Positions 1 through 8,395 of a DNA stretch of 64,000 nt are shown one piece after another (position 1 is the stretch's first letter; every line of letters starts with the position of its first letter). The stretch covers positions 568,001 to 632,000 of the forward strand of contig NZ_FSRS01000001.1 of assembly GCF_900142935.1 (NCBI RefSeq), given 5' to 3'. The notes under the pieces are model-generated. The model had not been told where the DNA came from. It searched no databases and was given only the letters and a program-made list of their open reading frames with translations. This stretch comes from Rhodovulum sp. ES.010 (GTDB lineage: Bacteria > Pseudomonadota > Alphaproteobacteria > Rhodobacterales > Rhodobacteraceae). Position numbers and translations under genes: made by a program.

Positions 1-2
1 GG

Positions 3-809
3 CTGGCGCTGGAGGAGGGGCGGGCGCATCTGACGACCGCCCAGGGGGCGCACATGTCGGCCGACTTGGTGATCGGGGCGGATGGCCTGCACTCGGTGGT
101 GCGCGGAGTCTTGAACGGGCGGTCGCGGCCCGCCTTCACCGGACAGGTCGCGTGGCGGGCGCTGGTGCCCGCCCGTGGGCCGGTGGCGCCGGTCGCCCAG
201 GTCCACATGGGACCGGGACGGCACCTGGTGCATTACCCGCTTAGAGGCGGCGAGTTGATCAACATCGTCGGCGTGGAAGAGCGCGCGGGCTGGGTCGATG
301 AGGGCTGGGCCCACGAGGACGATCCCGAAAACCTGCGCCGCGCCTTCGCAGGCTTCGGGGCGGAGGTGCCGGAGTTGCTGGCGCGGGTCGAGCGGGTGCA
401 CCTCTGGGGCCTCTTCCGCCACCCGGTTGCCGAGTGCTGGCACCGGGGCCCCGCGGCGATCCTGGGCGACGCGGCGCACCCGACGCTGCCTTTTCTGGCC
501 CAGGGCGCCAATATGGCGCTCGAGGACGCCTGGGTGCTGGCCGGCGCGCTGGAGACCCATCGCGATCCGCAGGCCGCCTTTGCCGCCTACCAGGCCGAGC
601 GGCGCCCGCGCACGATGAAGATCGTCGAGACGGCCACGCAGAATGCGCGCAATTATCACCTGCGCTTCCCGCCGCTCCGCGCCGCGGCGCATCTTGCCCT
701 GCGGATCGGTGGTGCCCTCGCGCCGGGTGGGCCGCTCAAGCGCTTCGACTGGGTCTACGACTATGACGCGACGGCGCGCTACCCGCTGACGGCCGCGCCG
801 ATGCCCTGA
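3..809 (+). CDS. FAD-dependent monooxygenase (3' part; 5' end outside window)
   Basis: This is the C-terminal part of a class A flavoprotein monooxygenase of the salicylate hydroxylase/UbiH type, which uses NAD(P)H and O2 to hydroxylate a ring substrate. The frame is open back to the first bases, so the start lies upstream of the window. Visible motifs are DLVIGADGLHSVVR (the DG motif binding FAD and NADPH) and GDAAHPTLPFLAQGANMALED (the GD motif for the FAD ribityl chain). The N-terminal GXGXXG dinucleotide fold is not in the window. The substrate cannot be told. The gene converges on the exonuclease III gene, about 250 bp away. Confidence 0.85.
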   Translation: MALEEGRAHLTTAQGAHMSADLVIGADGLHSVVRGVLNGRSRPAFTGQVAWRALVPARGPVAPVAQVHMGPGRHLVHYPLRGGELINIVGVEERAGWVDEGWAHEDDPENLRRAFAGFGAEVPELLARVERVHLWGLFRHPVAECWHRGPAAILGDAAHPTLPFLAQGANMALEDAWVLAGALETHRDPQAAFAAYQAERRPRTMKIVETATQNARNYHLRFPPLRAAAHLALRIGGALAPGGPLKRFDWVYDYDATARYPLTAAPMP

Positions 810-990
810 CGCGGCCGACGCGCCGCTTTCTCGCTCGACACGCGCCAGGCGCGGCGTGCCCGGGCCACGTCCGCGGCGGCCCCGGCGCGGGAACGTGGAA
901 CGGGCAGGGTCCCGCACGACCCGCGCCCATCGGTGCAAGGACGCGCTCCCGGTCCCGGCCCGCGCGGCAAAGCCGCTTGGCCGACGTTGG

Positions 991-1050
991 GGGCGCCCGC
1001 TGGGCGCGGGCGCGCGCCTCCGGCGGGAGTATTTGGTCCAAGAAGACGCC
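991..1050 (+). repeat. Hairpin repeat, copy A (GC stem, CCTCCGGCGGG, TATTT, AAGAAG)
   Basis: A GC-rich inverted repeat (GGGCGCCCGC ... GCGGGCGC) is followed by CCTCCGGCGGG, TATTT and CCAAGAAGA. A second copy with the same order of blocks lies at 33319-33376. Copy A sits in the space between two convergent genes and ends 8 bp before the stop of the exonuclease III gene. I recall similar elements scattered between genes in Rhodobacteraceae, but that is from memory and was not checked. Confidence 0.6.
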
Positions 1051-1057
1051 CGGGCGC

Positions 1058-1840
1058 TCAGGCGTCGAGTGTGATCCAGACGGGGACGTGGTCGGAGGGC
1101 TTCGTGCGGCCGCGCAAATCCGACTCGATGCTGGTTTCGGTCATCAGGTCGGCGGCCTGTGGGGTCAGCAGCAGGTGATCGATGCGGATGCCGTCGTTGC
1201 GGTTCCACGCGCCGCCCTGGTAGTCCCAGAACGAGTAATGGCCGGGCGCCCGGACCCGGGCGCGGAACGCCTCGGTGAACCCGAGATTGACGATGCGGCG
1301 GAACGCGGCGCGGGTTTGCGGCAGGGCCAGCGCATCCTTTTTCCAGGCCTCGGGCCGGGCGGCGTCCTCGTCCTGGGGGATCACGTTGTAGTCGCCGGCC
1401 ATGATCGCGGGCGTCTCGGCCGCCAGGAGCGCGTCGGCGCGGGCTTCGAGCCGGGCCATCCAGGCGAGCTTGTAGTCGTATTTCGGGCCTGGCGCAGGGT
1501 TGCCGTTGGGCAGGTAAAGGCAACACAGCCGCACCGCCTCACGCTCGCCCATCACCGTCGCCTCGATCCAGCGGGCCTGCTCGTCGCCGTCGTCGCCCGG
1601 CAGGCCGCGGGTGATGTCCTCCAGCGGGCGTTTCGACAGGATCGCAACGCCGTTGAAGCCCTTCTGGCCATGGGTCGCGACGTTGTAGCCGCGTTCCTCG
1701 AAGGGCTCGCGCGGGAAGGCGTCGTCGGCAGACTTGATCTCTTGAAGCAGCGCCACGTCCGGCGCTGCGGTGTCCAGCCACTCGGTGACGGCACCCAGCC
1801 TCGCCTTGACCCCGTTGATGTTGAACGTCGCGATGCGCAT
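1058..1840 (-). CDS. xthA: Exodeoxyribonuclease III
   Basis: AP endonuclease/3'-5' exonuclease of base-excision repair, 260 aa, full family length. It carries the exonuclease-endonuclease-phosphatase fold signatures: MRIATFNINGV at the N-terminus, LQEIK with the metal-binding Glu34, GDYN at 149-152, and the C-terminal SDHVPV with the catalytic Asp250-His251 pair. The ATG start gives a protein beginning exactly at the conserved first strand. The gene converges on the flavin monooxygenase gene, with a hairpin repeat just beyond its stop. It is followed upstream by an unrelated cytochrome pair on the same strand. Confidence 0.95.
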   Translation of the reverse strand: MRIATFNINGVKARLGAVTEWLDTAAPDVALLQEIKSADDAFPREPFEERGYNVATHGQKGFNGVAILSKRPLEDITRGLPGDDGDEQARWIEATVMGEREAVRLCCLYLPNGNPAPGPKYDYKLAWMARLEARADALLAAETPAIMAGDYNVIPQDEDAARPEAWKKDALALPQTRAAFRRIVNLGFTEAFRARVRAPGHYSFWDYQGGAWNRNDGIRIDHLLLTPQAADLMTETSIESDLRGRTKPSDHVPVWITLDA

Positions 1841-1918
1841 CGGCCGTCTGCCCCCTGGCTTTGCCCGGCCGGACTATCCCCGCTTGCGGCCGGGATGTCC
1901 ATGGGCGTGGCGTGAGGC

Positions 1919-2566
1919 TCAGAGGTCCTTGCGGACGGTCTTCCGGCCGGTGATCATCGGCCGGACGAGGTTTTCGCCCTTCCACTTGTTGTAGAAGGCG
2001 ATGGCCGCGACGTGCAGGATCACTACGCCCAGCACGAACCAGCCGGTGAAGGCGTGCCAGGCTAGGGCCGAGCGCGCGGTGTCGGAACTGACATACTGGG
2101 CCAGGGGGCCGACATTGATGTAGTCCTCGGGATCGGCGAACAGCCCCGCGACCCCGTGCGCCGCCAGAATGCCCAGGATGATGAAGACGAAGAGGCCGCC
2201 GATCGGGTTGTGGCCCGGCCAGTAGCTGGGCTTGCGGTGGAACATCGAGGCGAGGTAGCCCGCGATGGGGCGGGGCCCGTAGAGAAAGTTCGAAAAGCGC
2301 GCATGGCGCGGCCCGACGAAACCCCAGACCAGACGGATGCCGAGAAGGCCCATCACCGCATAGCCGAACCAGAAATGCAGCGTCATGTCGGCCGGTCCCC
2401 AGTGGCCGAGCGCCCAAGCCGCCGTGGCGCAGAGCGCCAGAGCCCAGTGGAAGAGCCGCACGACGGGGTCCCAGACGCGCACCGTCTCGACCGGAACCCG
2501 GCTTTCGTCATCGGCCCGGGCGGTTTCGCCGCCCGGGCCGGCACCTTGGGTGCCCGTGTCCTTCAT
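1919..2566 (-). CDS. Cytochrome b561-family membrane protein
   Basis: Integral membrane di-heme b-type cytochrome, 215 aa, of the Ni-hydrogenase b-subunit/cytochrome b561 superfamily. After a polar N-terminal stretch (residues 1-27) comes the hallmark VWDPVVRLFHW with His40. His64 lies in the second membrane segment, and further histidines lie in AWHAFTGW and VVILHVAAIAFY of the last two helices; these are candidate heme ligands. Four helices are expected. The gene starts 3 bp after the stop of the cytochrome c' gene, so the two form one transcript, and the b-type protein probably passes electrons to or from the periplasmic c-type partner. The redox partners in the quinone pool or elsewhere are unknown. 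Confidence 0.85.
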   Translation of the reverse strand: MKDTGTQGAGPGGETARADDESRVPVETVRVWDPVVRLFHWALALCATAAWALGHWGPADMTLHFWFGYAVMGLLGIRLVWGFVGPRHARFSNFLYGPRPIAGYLASMFHRKPSYWPGHNPIGGLFVFIILGILAAHGVAGLFADPEDYINVGPLAQYVSSDTARSALAWHAFTGWFVLGVVILHVAAIAFYNKWKGENLVRPMITGRKTVRKDL

Positions 2567-2569
2567 CGA

Positions 2570-3031
2570 TCAGAAGTCCTTGGCGCGGTAGTCGTCATGG
2601 CAGCCCTTGCAGGTGCCGCCGAGCTCCTGCACGGCCTTGCCGAGTTCCGCCTTGTCGAGGCCGGCGACCTCGTTGAGGCTCTCCACCGCCTGCACGAAGG
2701 CCATGCCCTTTTCCTGCACGCCGGCCTGGTCTTCCCAGATCGCGGGCAGGGCGCGGGTCTTGCCGGGCATGTCCTCGTTCGAGGTGCCGGGCGCGTAGAG
2801 ATGGCCGACGTTGTAGGTGGTCAGGAGTCTCATGTTCTCGGCATAGGTCTGGGCGGCGGCGCCATCATACTCGGTCTCGCCTTTCACCATCGAGACCAGC
2901 GCGCCCATGTTGGCGCCGAGCAGGCTGTAGAAGCCGCGGCGGGCGTCGACGATTTCCTCGAGATCGGCCGCGAAAACGGCGGAAGCGGGGGCGGTGGCAA
3001 GCGCCGCAGTCAGAAGAAGAACCTTGCGCAT
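2570..3031 (-). CDS. Cytochrome c' / c556 family protein
   Basis: Periplasmic monoheme cytochrome, 153 aa, with a Sec signal peptide (residues 1-21, cut after VFA). The single heme motif CKGCH is at 141-145, close to the C-terminus as expected for the four-helix-bundle class II cytochromes (c', c556). It is the first gene of a two-gene operon with the b561-family protein. Cytochromes c' bind NO, and c556 proteins carry electrons; the sequence alone does not decide between them. The 180 bp upstream contain no regulator site that I could recognise. Confidence 0.85.
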   Translation of the reverse strand: MRKVLLLTAALATAPASAVFAADLEEIVDARRGFYSLLGANMGALVSMVKGETEYDGAAAQTYAENMRLLTTYNVGHLYAPGTSNEDMPGKTRALPAIWEDQAGVQEKGMAFVQAVESLNEVAGLDKAELGKAVQELGGTCKGCHDDYRAKDF

Positions 3032-3212
3032 GGAAATCTCCGTAAAAGGGTGTCCGGTAGGGTTGAGCTACCACGCGACCGCTCATCGGTCACGTCACAG
3101 TTCTGTTTCGCCCGTCATGCACGCCCGATCCATGGGGCGATATGACGCGTTTTCAATGGCTTCGGCGGGGATTCGCCCATTGCACGGCCCCTGTGCGGCA
3201 ATGCAGGGAGTG

Positions 3213-3935
3213 TCAGGTCCCGGTCGTGGCCATCCGGTCCACGGCGGCGAGTTGCGGGGTGTGGTCGCGGCGGGCGCGGGCGGCGGCCACCAGCGCGGCG
3301 AAGAGCGCGCGTTGGCGGCGGGCGTAGAACAGGTGCTCGGGGTGCCACTGGACGCCGAGCGCGAAGGGGTCGCTGCGCCGCTCCACCGCCTGGATCATGC
3401 CGCCCCGGTCGCGCGCGGCGACGGCGAGGTCGCGGCCCAGCCTGTCGACCGCCTGCGAATGCAGCGCGTTGACCTGCATCGGGTCGGTCCCGGCGATCTC
3501 GGCCAAGCGGGTGCCGGGGCAGACCTCGACGCCCTTCTTCGGCAGGATCGTCCAGACCCGGTCCGAGGCGGTGTAGGTGCCGTAGGCGTCGAGATGCAGG
3601 GTGCCGCCGAGGGCGACATTGATCATCTGCGCGCCCCGGCAGATGCCGAGCACCGGTTTTCCACGCGCCAGCGCGCCCTCGACGAGGCAGCGTTCCAGGG
3701 CGTCGCGCTCGGGATCGAGCCGGGCCGAGGTGACGATCTGCATGTCGTAGAGGTCGGGCGAGATATCGTCGCCGCCGCCGATGATGAGCCCGTCGACGGC
3801 GTCCAGATCGGCCGGGCGCCCGGCGCCCCAGCGCAGCGCCCGCCCGCCGGCCAGCCAGACGTTGAAGGCGACCAGCGGAAAAATGCGCCAGCCCGACCGC
3901 GAGGAGGTCGTGACGGCGATCCGCGCGCGGCTCAT
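3213..3935 (-). CDS. Class I glutamine amidotransferase-like gamma-glutamyl hydrolase (PuuD-like)
   Basis: 240 aa protein of the C26 peptidase/GATase1 family that includes gamma-glutamyl-gamma-aminobutyrate hydrolase PuuD. The catalytic triad is visible: nucleophile Cys99 in GICRGAQMIN, and His198 and Glu200 in WHPEHLF. IIGGGDDISP near residue 51 is the family's oxyanion/glycine loop. The ATG overlaps the stop of the upstream amidoligase gene (ATGA), so the two are translationally coupled. Since no puuA, puuB or puuC lies nearby, the likely job is to cleave or edit a gamma-glutamyl product of the amidoligase, not putrescine catabolism. The frame stays open far upstream, but that extension would overlap the amidoligase gene and is rejected. 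Confidence 0.85.
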   Translation of the reverse strand: MSRARIAVTTSSRSGWRIFPLVAFNVWLAGGRALRWGAGRPADLDAVDGLIIGGGDDISPDLYDMQIVTSARLDPERDALERCLVEGALARGKPVLGICRGAQMINVALGGTLHLDAYGTYTASDRVWTILPKKGVEVCPGTRLAEIAGTDPMQVNALHSQAVDRLGRDLAVAARDRGGMIQAVERRSDPFALGVQWHPEHLFYARRQRALFAALVAAARARRDHTPQLAAVDRMATTGT

Positions 3936-4924
3936 GCGGTCTCCCAGAGTTCCAGATCGGCAAGGCGGCTTTCGAGATGGGCGAACCAGTCGCCGCGCGT
4001 GGTCGTGAATGCGCCCCGATATTCCAGCCAGTCCCCGGCGAGCCGGTCGAGCGCGGCGCGGTCGGCGGCCAGCCGTTCGACCATCACCCATCGGTTCCAC
4101 TCGTAGGCCAGCCGCCAGCCGGGTTCGTCGATCCGGCAATCGGGCAGGCGGTAGTGAAAGGCCGGCCGCCCGCTCACCGCGTTCGCCGCGTCGCCCAGCG
4201 CGCCGGTCACGCGATCCTCGTCCAGATGGCGGAACACCGGCAGCATGTCGAGGCCGCGGTTGCGTGTGGGCGTTTCGGCCAGGTAGGCGTCGATGAAATC
4301 GTCCAGGGTCCAGCGCGGCCCCGCCTCGGAAAGTCGGTCCACGAAGCCGCGGGGATAGGGATCGACGAAGGGCAGCAGCCGGCGCGACGGGTCGATCGGA
4401 TCGGCTTTCCTCAGCCAGTCCTCGACCAGCGCATAGGCCCGCGTGACCGGCAGGATCGCGCCCACACGGTCCTCCGCGATCTCGGGGTTCAGGTGCACGC
4501 CGAAGCCCAGGAACATGCCCTCCCGGCTGCCCTGTGCGCCGGCCTTTCGCAGCGCTCCGCGCAGCCGGTCGAGCGCCGGCAGGTGCTCGGGCGCCAGCGG
4601 CGGGGTCACGATCTCGACCGGGACGACGACGCGCGAGAGATCGAGCCCGAGGTCGGCGATGGCATTGCCCGCCTTGTCGCGGTAGGCGGTGTCGAGGCAG
4701 ACCTCGACGCTGCCCCACTCGGTGCCCTCGACGTCGATTTCGTGCGCGGAGCGGGGCTGGACCTGCCCGCCGAGCGCGTCGGCGACGATCCGGGCCGCCT
4801 CGCTCTCGGTCATCCCGCCGAACTCGATCTCGACGCCGACGCGGCGCGGCGTCCCCGCGGCCGTCTCGACGGGGCAGAGCGGCAGGAACCGGTCGCGCGG
4901 CACCAGGGCGGCAATGCTGTCCAT
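3932..4924 (-). CDS. Amidoligase-family (ATP-grasp-like/COOH-NH2 ligase) protein
   Basis: 330 aa protein matching the putative amidoligase family related to glutamine synthetase and gamma-glutamylcysteine synthetase folds. Visible signatures are RRVGVEIEFGGM (Glu32 and Glu34, metal-binding), PVEIVTPPL (Glu104) and FGVHLNPE (His144, Asn146), in the order typical of this superfamily. The family is predicted to form an amide bond between a carboxylate (often Glu) and an amine. It is followed, with a 4-bp overlap, by a class I amidotransferase-like gamma-glutamyl hydrolase, a pairing known from comparative genomics of amidoligases. Substrate and product are unknown. The gene lies 34 bp downstream of erpA on the same strand. 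Confidence 0.8.
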   Translation of the reverse strand: MDSIAALVPRDRFLPLCPVETAAGTPRRVGVEIEFGGMTESEAARIVADALGGQVQPRSAHEIDVEGTEWGSVEVCLDTAYRDKAGNAIADLGLDLSRVVVPVEIVTPPLAPEHLPALDRLRGALRKAGAQGSREGMFLGFGVHLNPEIAEDRVGAILPVTRAYALVEDWLRKADPIDPSRRLLPFVDPYPRGFVDRLSEAGPRWTLDDFIDAYLAETPTRNRGLDMLPVFRHLDEDRVTGALGDAANAVSGRPAFHYRLPDCRIDEPGWRLAYEWNRWVMVERLAADRAALDRLAGDWLEYRGAFTTTRGDWFAHLESRLADLELWETA

Positions 4925-4958
4925 CTGCGCCTTTCCGGGGGCGGGCCCCCTGTTGGGA

Positions 4959-5288
4959 TCACATCGAGAACGAGGTCCCGCAGCCGCAGGAGCTGGACGC
5001 GTTCGGGTTCTCGATCACGAAACGTGCGCCGATCAGTTCCTCGCTGAAGTCGATCGTGGCGTTCGCGAGAAAGGAAAGCGAGACCGAATCGACCACCACC
5101 TTCTCGCCCGCGCCTTCCAGTACGAGGTCGTCGGTGGCCGGTTCGTCCAGTTCGATAGCGTATTGAAAGCCCGAGCAGCCGCCGCCCTCGACGGCGATTC
5201 TCAGCGCCTTGCCCTGTTTCGAGGCGCCGATCTCGGCGAGCCGGGCAAAGGCGCGCTCGGTGACTTTCGGGGGCAGGTTCAGGTCCAT
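4959..5288 (-). CDS. erpA: Iron-sulfur cluster insertion protein ErpA (A-type carrier)
   Basis: A-type Fe-S carrier of 109 aa that delivers clusters to apoproteins in the cytoplasm. The three conserved cysteines are present: Cys38 in GGGCSGF, and Cys101 and Cys103 in SSCGCGTSFSM. I chose the ATG giving MDLNLPPKVTERA; an upstream in-frame ATG at 5354 would add 22 residues that do not fit the family. The gene is divergent from the dGTPase gene across about 80 bp, an arrangement I recall from other alphaproteobacteria. Confidence 0.92.
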   Translation of the reverse strand: MDLNLPPKVTERAFARLAEIGASKQGKALRIAVEGGGCSGFQYAIELDEPATDDLVLEGAGEKVVVDSVSLSFLANATIDFSEELIGARFVIENPNASSSCGCGTSFSM

Positions 5289-5368
5289 CGAAGGCGATTC
5301 CCCTGTGTCCAAAGCGTTGCCCTTCCAATATATGGGGCCGAGACGAGGGAACAAGCGAAGAGGCCCGG

Positions 5369-6514
5369 ATGCTGGCCCCCCATGCCTGCGACCCGCGCGC
5401 GAGCCGCGGGCGGCTTTTCCGCGAGGAGGAAAGCGCCTTCCGCTCGGCGTTCCAGCGCGACCGCGACCGGATCATCCATTCCTCGGCGTTCCGACGGCTC
5501 ATGCACAAGACGCAGGTCTTCGTGGTGCACGAGGGCGACAGCTTCCGCACGCGGCTGACCCATTCCATCGAGGTGGCGCAGGTCGCGCGCACCATCGCGG
5601 GCGTCCTCGGCCTGAACCCCGAACTCACCGAGGCGGTCGCATTGGCCCATGACCTGGGCCATACGCCGTTCGGCCATACCGGCGAGGACGCGCTGGCCGC
5701 GTTGATGGCGCCCTATGGCGGGTTCGACCACAACGCGCAGGCGATCCGCATCGTCACCCGGCTGGAACGTCATTATGCCGAATTCGACGGGCTGAACCTG
5801 ACCTGGGAGGCGCTGGAGGGCATCGCCAAGCATAACGGCCCGGTCACCGGACCGCTGCCCTATGCGCTGGCCGATTACAACGCGCGCCACGACCTGGAAC
5901 TGGACACCCATGCCAGCGCCGAGGCGCAGGTGGCGGCCCTGGCCGACGATATCGCCTACAACAACCACGACCTGCATGACGGGTTGCGCGCGGGGCTCTT
6001 CACCGAGGAGGAACTGGCGGCGCTGCCGATCCTGCGCGACTGTTTCGCCGAGGTCGATGCGGCCTATCCGGGGCTCGACCGCAAGCGCCGCCGCCACGAG
6101 GCGACGCGGCGGTTTTTCGGGGCGATGGTCGAAGGCGTGATCGACGAGTCGTACCGGCGGATCGCCGAAGCCGCGCCCGAAACCGCCGAGGACGTGCGGA
6201 GGCTGGGCTTCCCGGTGGTGCGCTTCCCCGATACGCTGTGGGCCGATTTGCGGCAGATCCGCGAGTTCCTGTTCCGCAGGATGTATCGCGCACCCTCGGT
6301 CATGGCGGTGCGCGCCGAGGTGACCCGGGTGGTCGAGGACCTGTTCCCGCTCTACCTCGACGAACCGGCGCTCTTGCCGGAAAAATGGCGCGAGGACGTG
6401 GCCGCGGCGGTCGACAAAACGGAACTGGCCCGCATCGTGGCCGATTACATCGCGGGAATGACCGATCGGTTCGCGATGCAGGAACATGCGCGGCTGACGG
6501 GCCACGCGGGATAG
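5369..6514 (+). CDS. dgt: Deoxyguanosinetriphosphate triphosphohydrolase-like protein
   Basis: HD-domain dNTP triphosphohydrolase of 381 aa, belonging to the dGTPase type 2 subfamily of alphaproteobacteria. It removes triphosphate from dNTPs and so limits nucleotide pools. Visible motifs are HSSAFRRLMHKTQVF near residue 37, RTRLTHSIEVAQVAR with His65, and the metal-binding ALAHDLGHTPFGHTGE with His94-Asp95. It is divergent from erpA and is followed 8 bp later by the antiporter gene. The function on dGTP itself is by homology; this subfamily often prefers other dNTPs. Confidence 0.9.
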   Translation: MLAPHACDPRASRGRLFREEESAFRSAFQRDRDRIIHSSAFRRLMHKTQVFVVHEGDSFRTRLTHSIEVAQVARTIAGVLGLNPELTEAVALAHDLGHTPFGHTGEDALAALMAPYGGFDHNAQAIRIVTRLERHYAEFDGLNLTWEALEGIAKHNGPVTGPLPYALADYNARHDLELDTHASAEAQVAALADDIAYNNHDLHDGLRAGLFTEEELAALPILRDCFAEVDAAYPGLDRKRRRHEATRRFFGAMVEGVIDESYRRIAEAAPETAEDVRRLGFPVVRFPDTLWADLRQIREFLFRRMYRAPSVMAVRAEVTRVVEDLFPLYLDEPALLPEKWREDVAAAVDKTELARIVADYIAGMTDRFAMQEHARLTGHAG

Positions 6515-6522
6515 GGGGCGAG

Positions 6523-8346
6523 ATGGCGACAGGTGCCGAGGGGGCGATGGCCCCGGTCATGGCCTTCGCGCTGGTGGGCGCGCTGGGGGTCGGCGCGCAG
6601 TGGCTGGCCTGGCGCCTGCGGATGCCGGCCATCGTGCTGATGCTGGCCGCGGGGCTTGCCGTCGGGCCGGGGCTGGGCGTTTTCGACCCGGCGCGCGATA
6701 TCGGCGATCTGATGAACCCGATCATCGCCATCGCGGTGGCGATCATCCTGTTCGAAGGCGGGCTGACGCTCAATTTCCGCTCGCTCGCGGATGCGGCGCC
6801 TGGGGTGCGGCGTCTGGTGGTGATCGGCGCGCCGGTGGGCTGGCTTCTGTCCGCCCTGGGCCTGCACTATGTCGCGGGGCTGGATTGGGCCACATCCGCG
6901 GTTTTCGGCGGCATCCTGATCGTCACCGGTCCCACGGTGATCGCGCCGCTGCTGCGCCAGGCGCGTCTGTCGCGCCGGCCCGCGCAGCTCCTGCAATGGG
7001 AGGCGATCGTCAACGATCCCGTCGGCGCGCTCGCCGCGGTGCTCGCCTTCGAGGTGGTGATCGTGCTGAACTCGGGCGTGGGCGCCGGTGCGGCGGCGAC
7101 GGATGTCGCGGTCGGGATTGCGGTGGCGCTGGTGCTCGGCACCCTCGCAGGCTGGGGCGTGTCGGCCGCGTTCCGCCGGGCGCTGGTCGCGGAATACATG
7201 AAGGTGCCCGTGCTTTTCGCCCTCGTGCTGGGCACCTTCGCGCTGTCCGACGCGGTGCTGCATGAAAGCGGGCTGCTCGCGGTAACCGTCATGGGGCTTT
7301 TCATCGCCAATGCCGATCTGCCCTCCTACGCCGAGATCCGCCGCTTCAAGGAACACGCGACGATCCTGCTGGTTTCGGGCGTGTTCATCCTGTTGGCGGC
7401 CAACATGGATGTCGATGCGCTGCGGCTGCTCGACTGGCGGGCGCTCGCCTTCGTCGCTGTGGTGATCCTGGTGGTCCGCCCGCTCACGGTGCTGGCCTCG
7501 CTCGCCCATTCGCCGGTGCCCTGGCGCGAGCGCTGGCTGGTTGCGCTGACCGGCCCGCGGGGCGTGGTGCTGGTCGCGGTCGCGGGGCTGTTCGGCGAAC
7601 GCCTGGTGGAACTGGGGCTGGAGGACGGCGCGCGGATCGGGCCGCTCGCATTCGCGGTGGTCGCGGCTACGGTGGTGCTGCACGGGTTCACCATGCGGCC
7701 GCTCGCCCGGTGGCTGGGTCTGACGGGCGCCGAAACTCCGGGCGTGATCGTGGTGGGCGGCTCGCGCTGGGCCTCCGGGCTGGCCGAGGCGCTGGCCAAG
7801 CAGGAGGTGCCGGTGCTGATCGCCGACCCGAACCGCGCGCGGCTGCGCGGCGCGCGCGAGGCGGGGCTGCCCACGTTCTACGGCGACATCCTGTCGGAAG
7901 CGGCCGAGCATTCGGTGGAGCTGGTCAGTTACGGCACCGTGGTGGCCGCGACCGACAACGACGCCTACAACACCCTCGTGGCGACCGACCTTGCGCCGGA
8001 GTTCGGGCGCGAGCATGTCTACCAGCTCAAGCGGGCGAAGCAGGACAGTCGCCGCCACGCGCTGCCGGCCACGCTGGGCGGGCAGGCCGTGGGCGGCGGG
8101 CAGAGCTATCTGGAGCTCAACCGCCTCATGACCCAGGGCTGGCGGTTTCGCAGCACGCGCCTGTCGGAGGAGTTCACGCAACAGGACTGGCGCGACCGCA
8201 ACCCCGAGGCGATCGCCTTCGCGCGGATCGCCCCGGCGGGCACCCCGCGGCTGGTCTCGGTCGACGAGGAGTTGCGCCTCGGCCCCGGCAACCGCCTGAT
8301 CGCGCTGGTCCCACCCGAGGACGACGCGCAGGCCCCGGCCGCTTGA
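6523..8346 (+). CDS. Cation:proton antiporter (CPA1-type exchanger domain plus TrkA-N domain)
   Basis: 607 aa inner-membrane Na+/H+ or K+/H+ antiporter. The first ~400 residues form about twelve hydrophobic helices, including GGLTLNFR and [14 protein letters not shown], the latter carrying the Asn-Asp pair of CPA-type exchangers. The C-terminal cytoplasmic part from about residue 405 ([19 protein letters not shown]) is a Rossmann-type RCK/TrkA-N domain that probably gates transport in response to nucleotides. The ATG at 6523, following a GGGGGCGAG ribosome-binding site, gives the usual short hydrophilic leader; the frame is open further upstream but overlaps the dGTPase gene. The transported ion cannot be read from sequence. 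Confidence 0.88.
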   Translation: MATGAEGAMAPVMAFALVGALGVGAQWLAWRLRMPAIVLMLAAGLAVGPGLGVFDPARDIGDLMNPIIAIAVAIILFEGGLTLNFRSLADAAPGVRRLVVIGAPVGWLLSALGLHYVAGLDWATSAVFGGILIVTGPTVIAPLLRQARLSRRPAQLLQWEAIVNDPVGALAAVLAFEVVIVLNSGVGAGAAATDVAVGIAVALVLGTLAGWGVSAAFRRALVAEYMKVPVLFALVLGTFALSDAVLHESGLLAVTVMGLFIANADLPSYAEIRRFKEHATILLVSGVFILLAANMDVDALRLLDWRALAFVAVVILVVRPLTVLASLAHSPVPWRERWLVALTGPRGVVLVAVAGLFGERLVELGLEDGARIGPLAFAVVAATVVLHGFTMRPLARWLGLTGAETPGVIVVGGSRWASGLAEALAKQEVPVLIADPNRARLRGAREAGLPTFYGDILSEAAEHSVELVSYGTVVAATDNDAYNTLVATDLAPEFGREHVYQLKRAKQDSRRHALPATLGGQAVGGGQSYLELNRLMTQGWRFRSTRLSEEFTQQDWRDRNPEAIAFARIAPAGTPRLVSVDEELRLGPGNRLIALVPPEDDAQAPAA

Positions 8347-8395
8347 CGCGGGGCCGCCCGGTGGTAAACCGCGCGGCAAGCCGAAAGGGACCGAC

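Noticed and set aside
3936..4718. N-terminal extension of the glutamine amidotransferase frame to about 500 aa
   Set aside because: The added part overlaps the amidoligase gene in another frame and is low complexity; the family start at 3935 fits.
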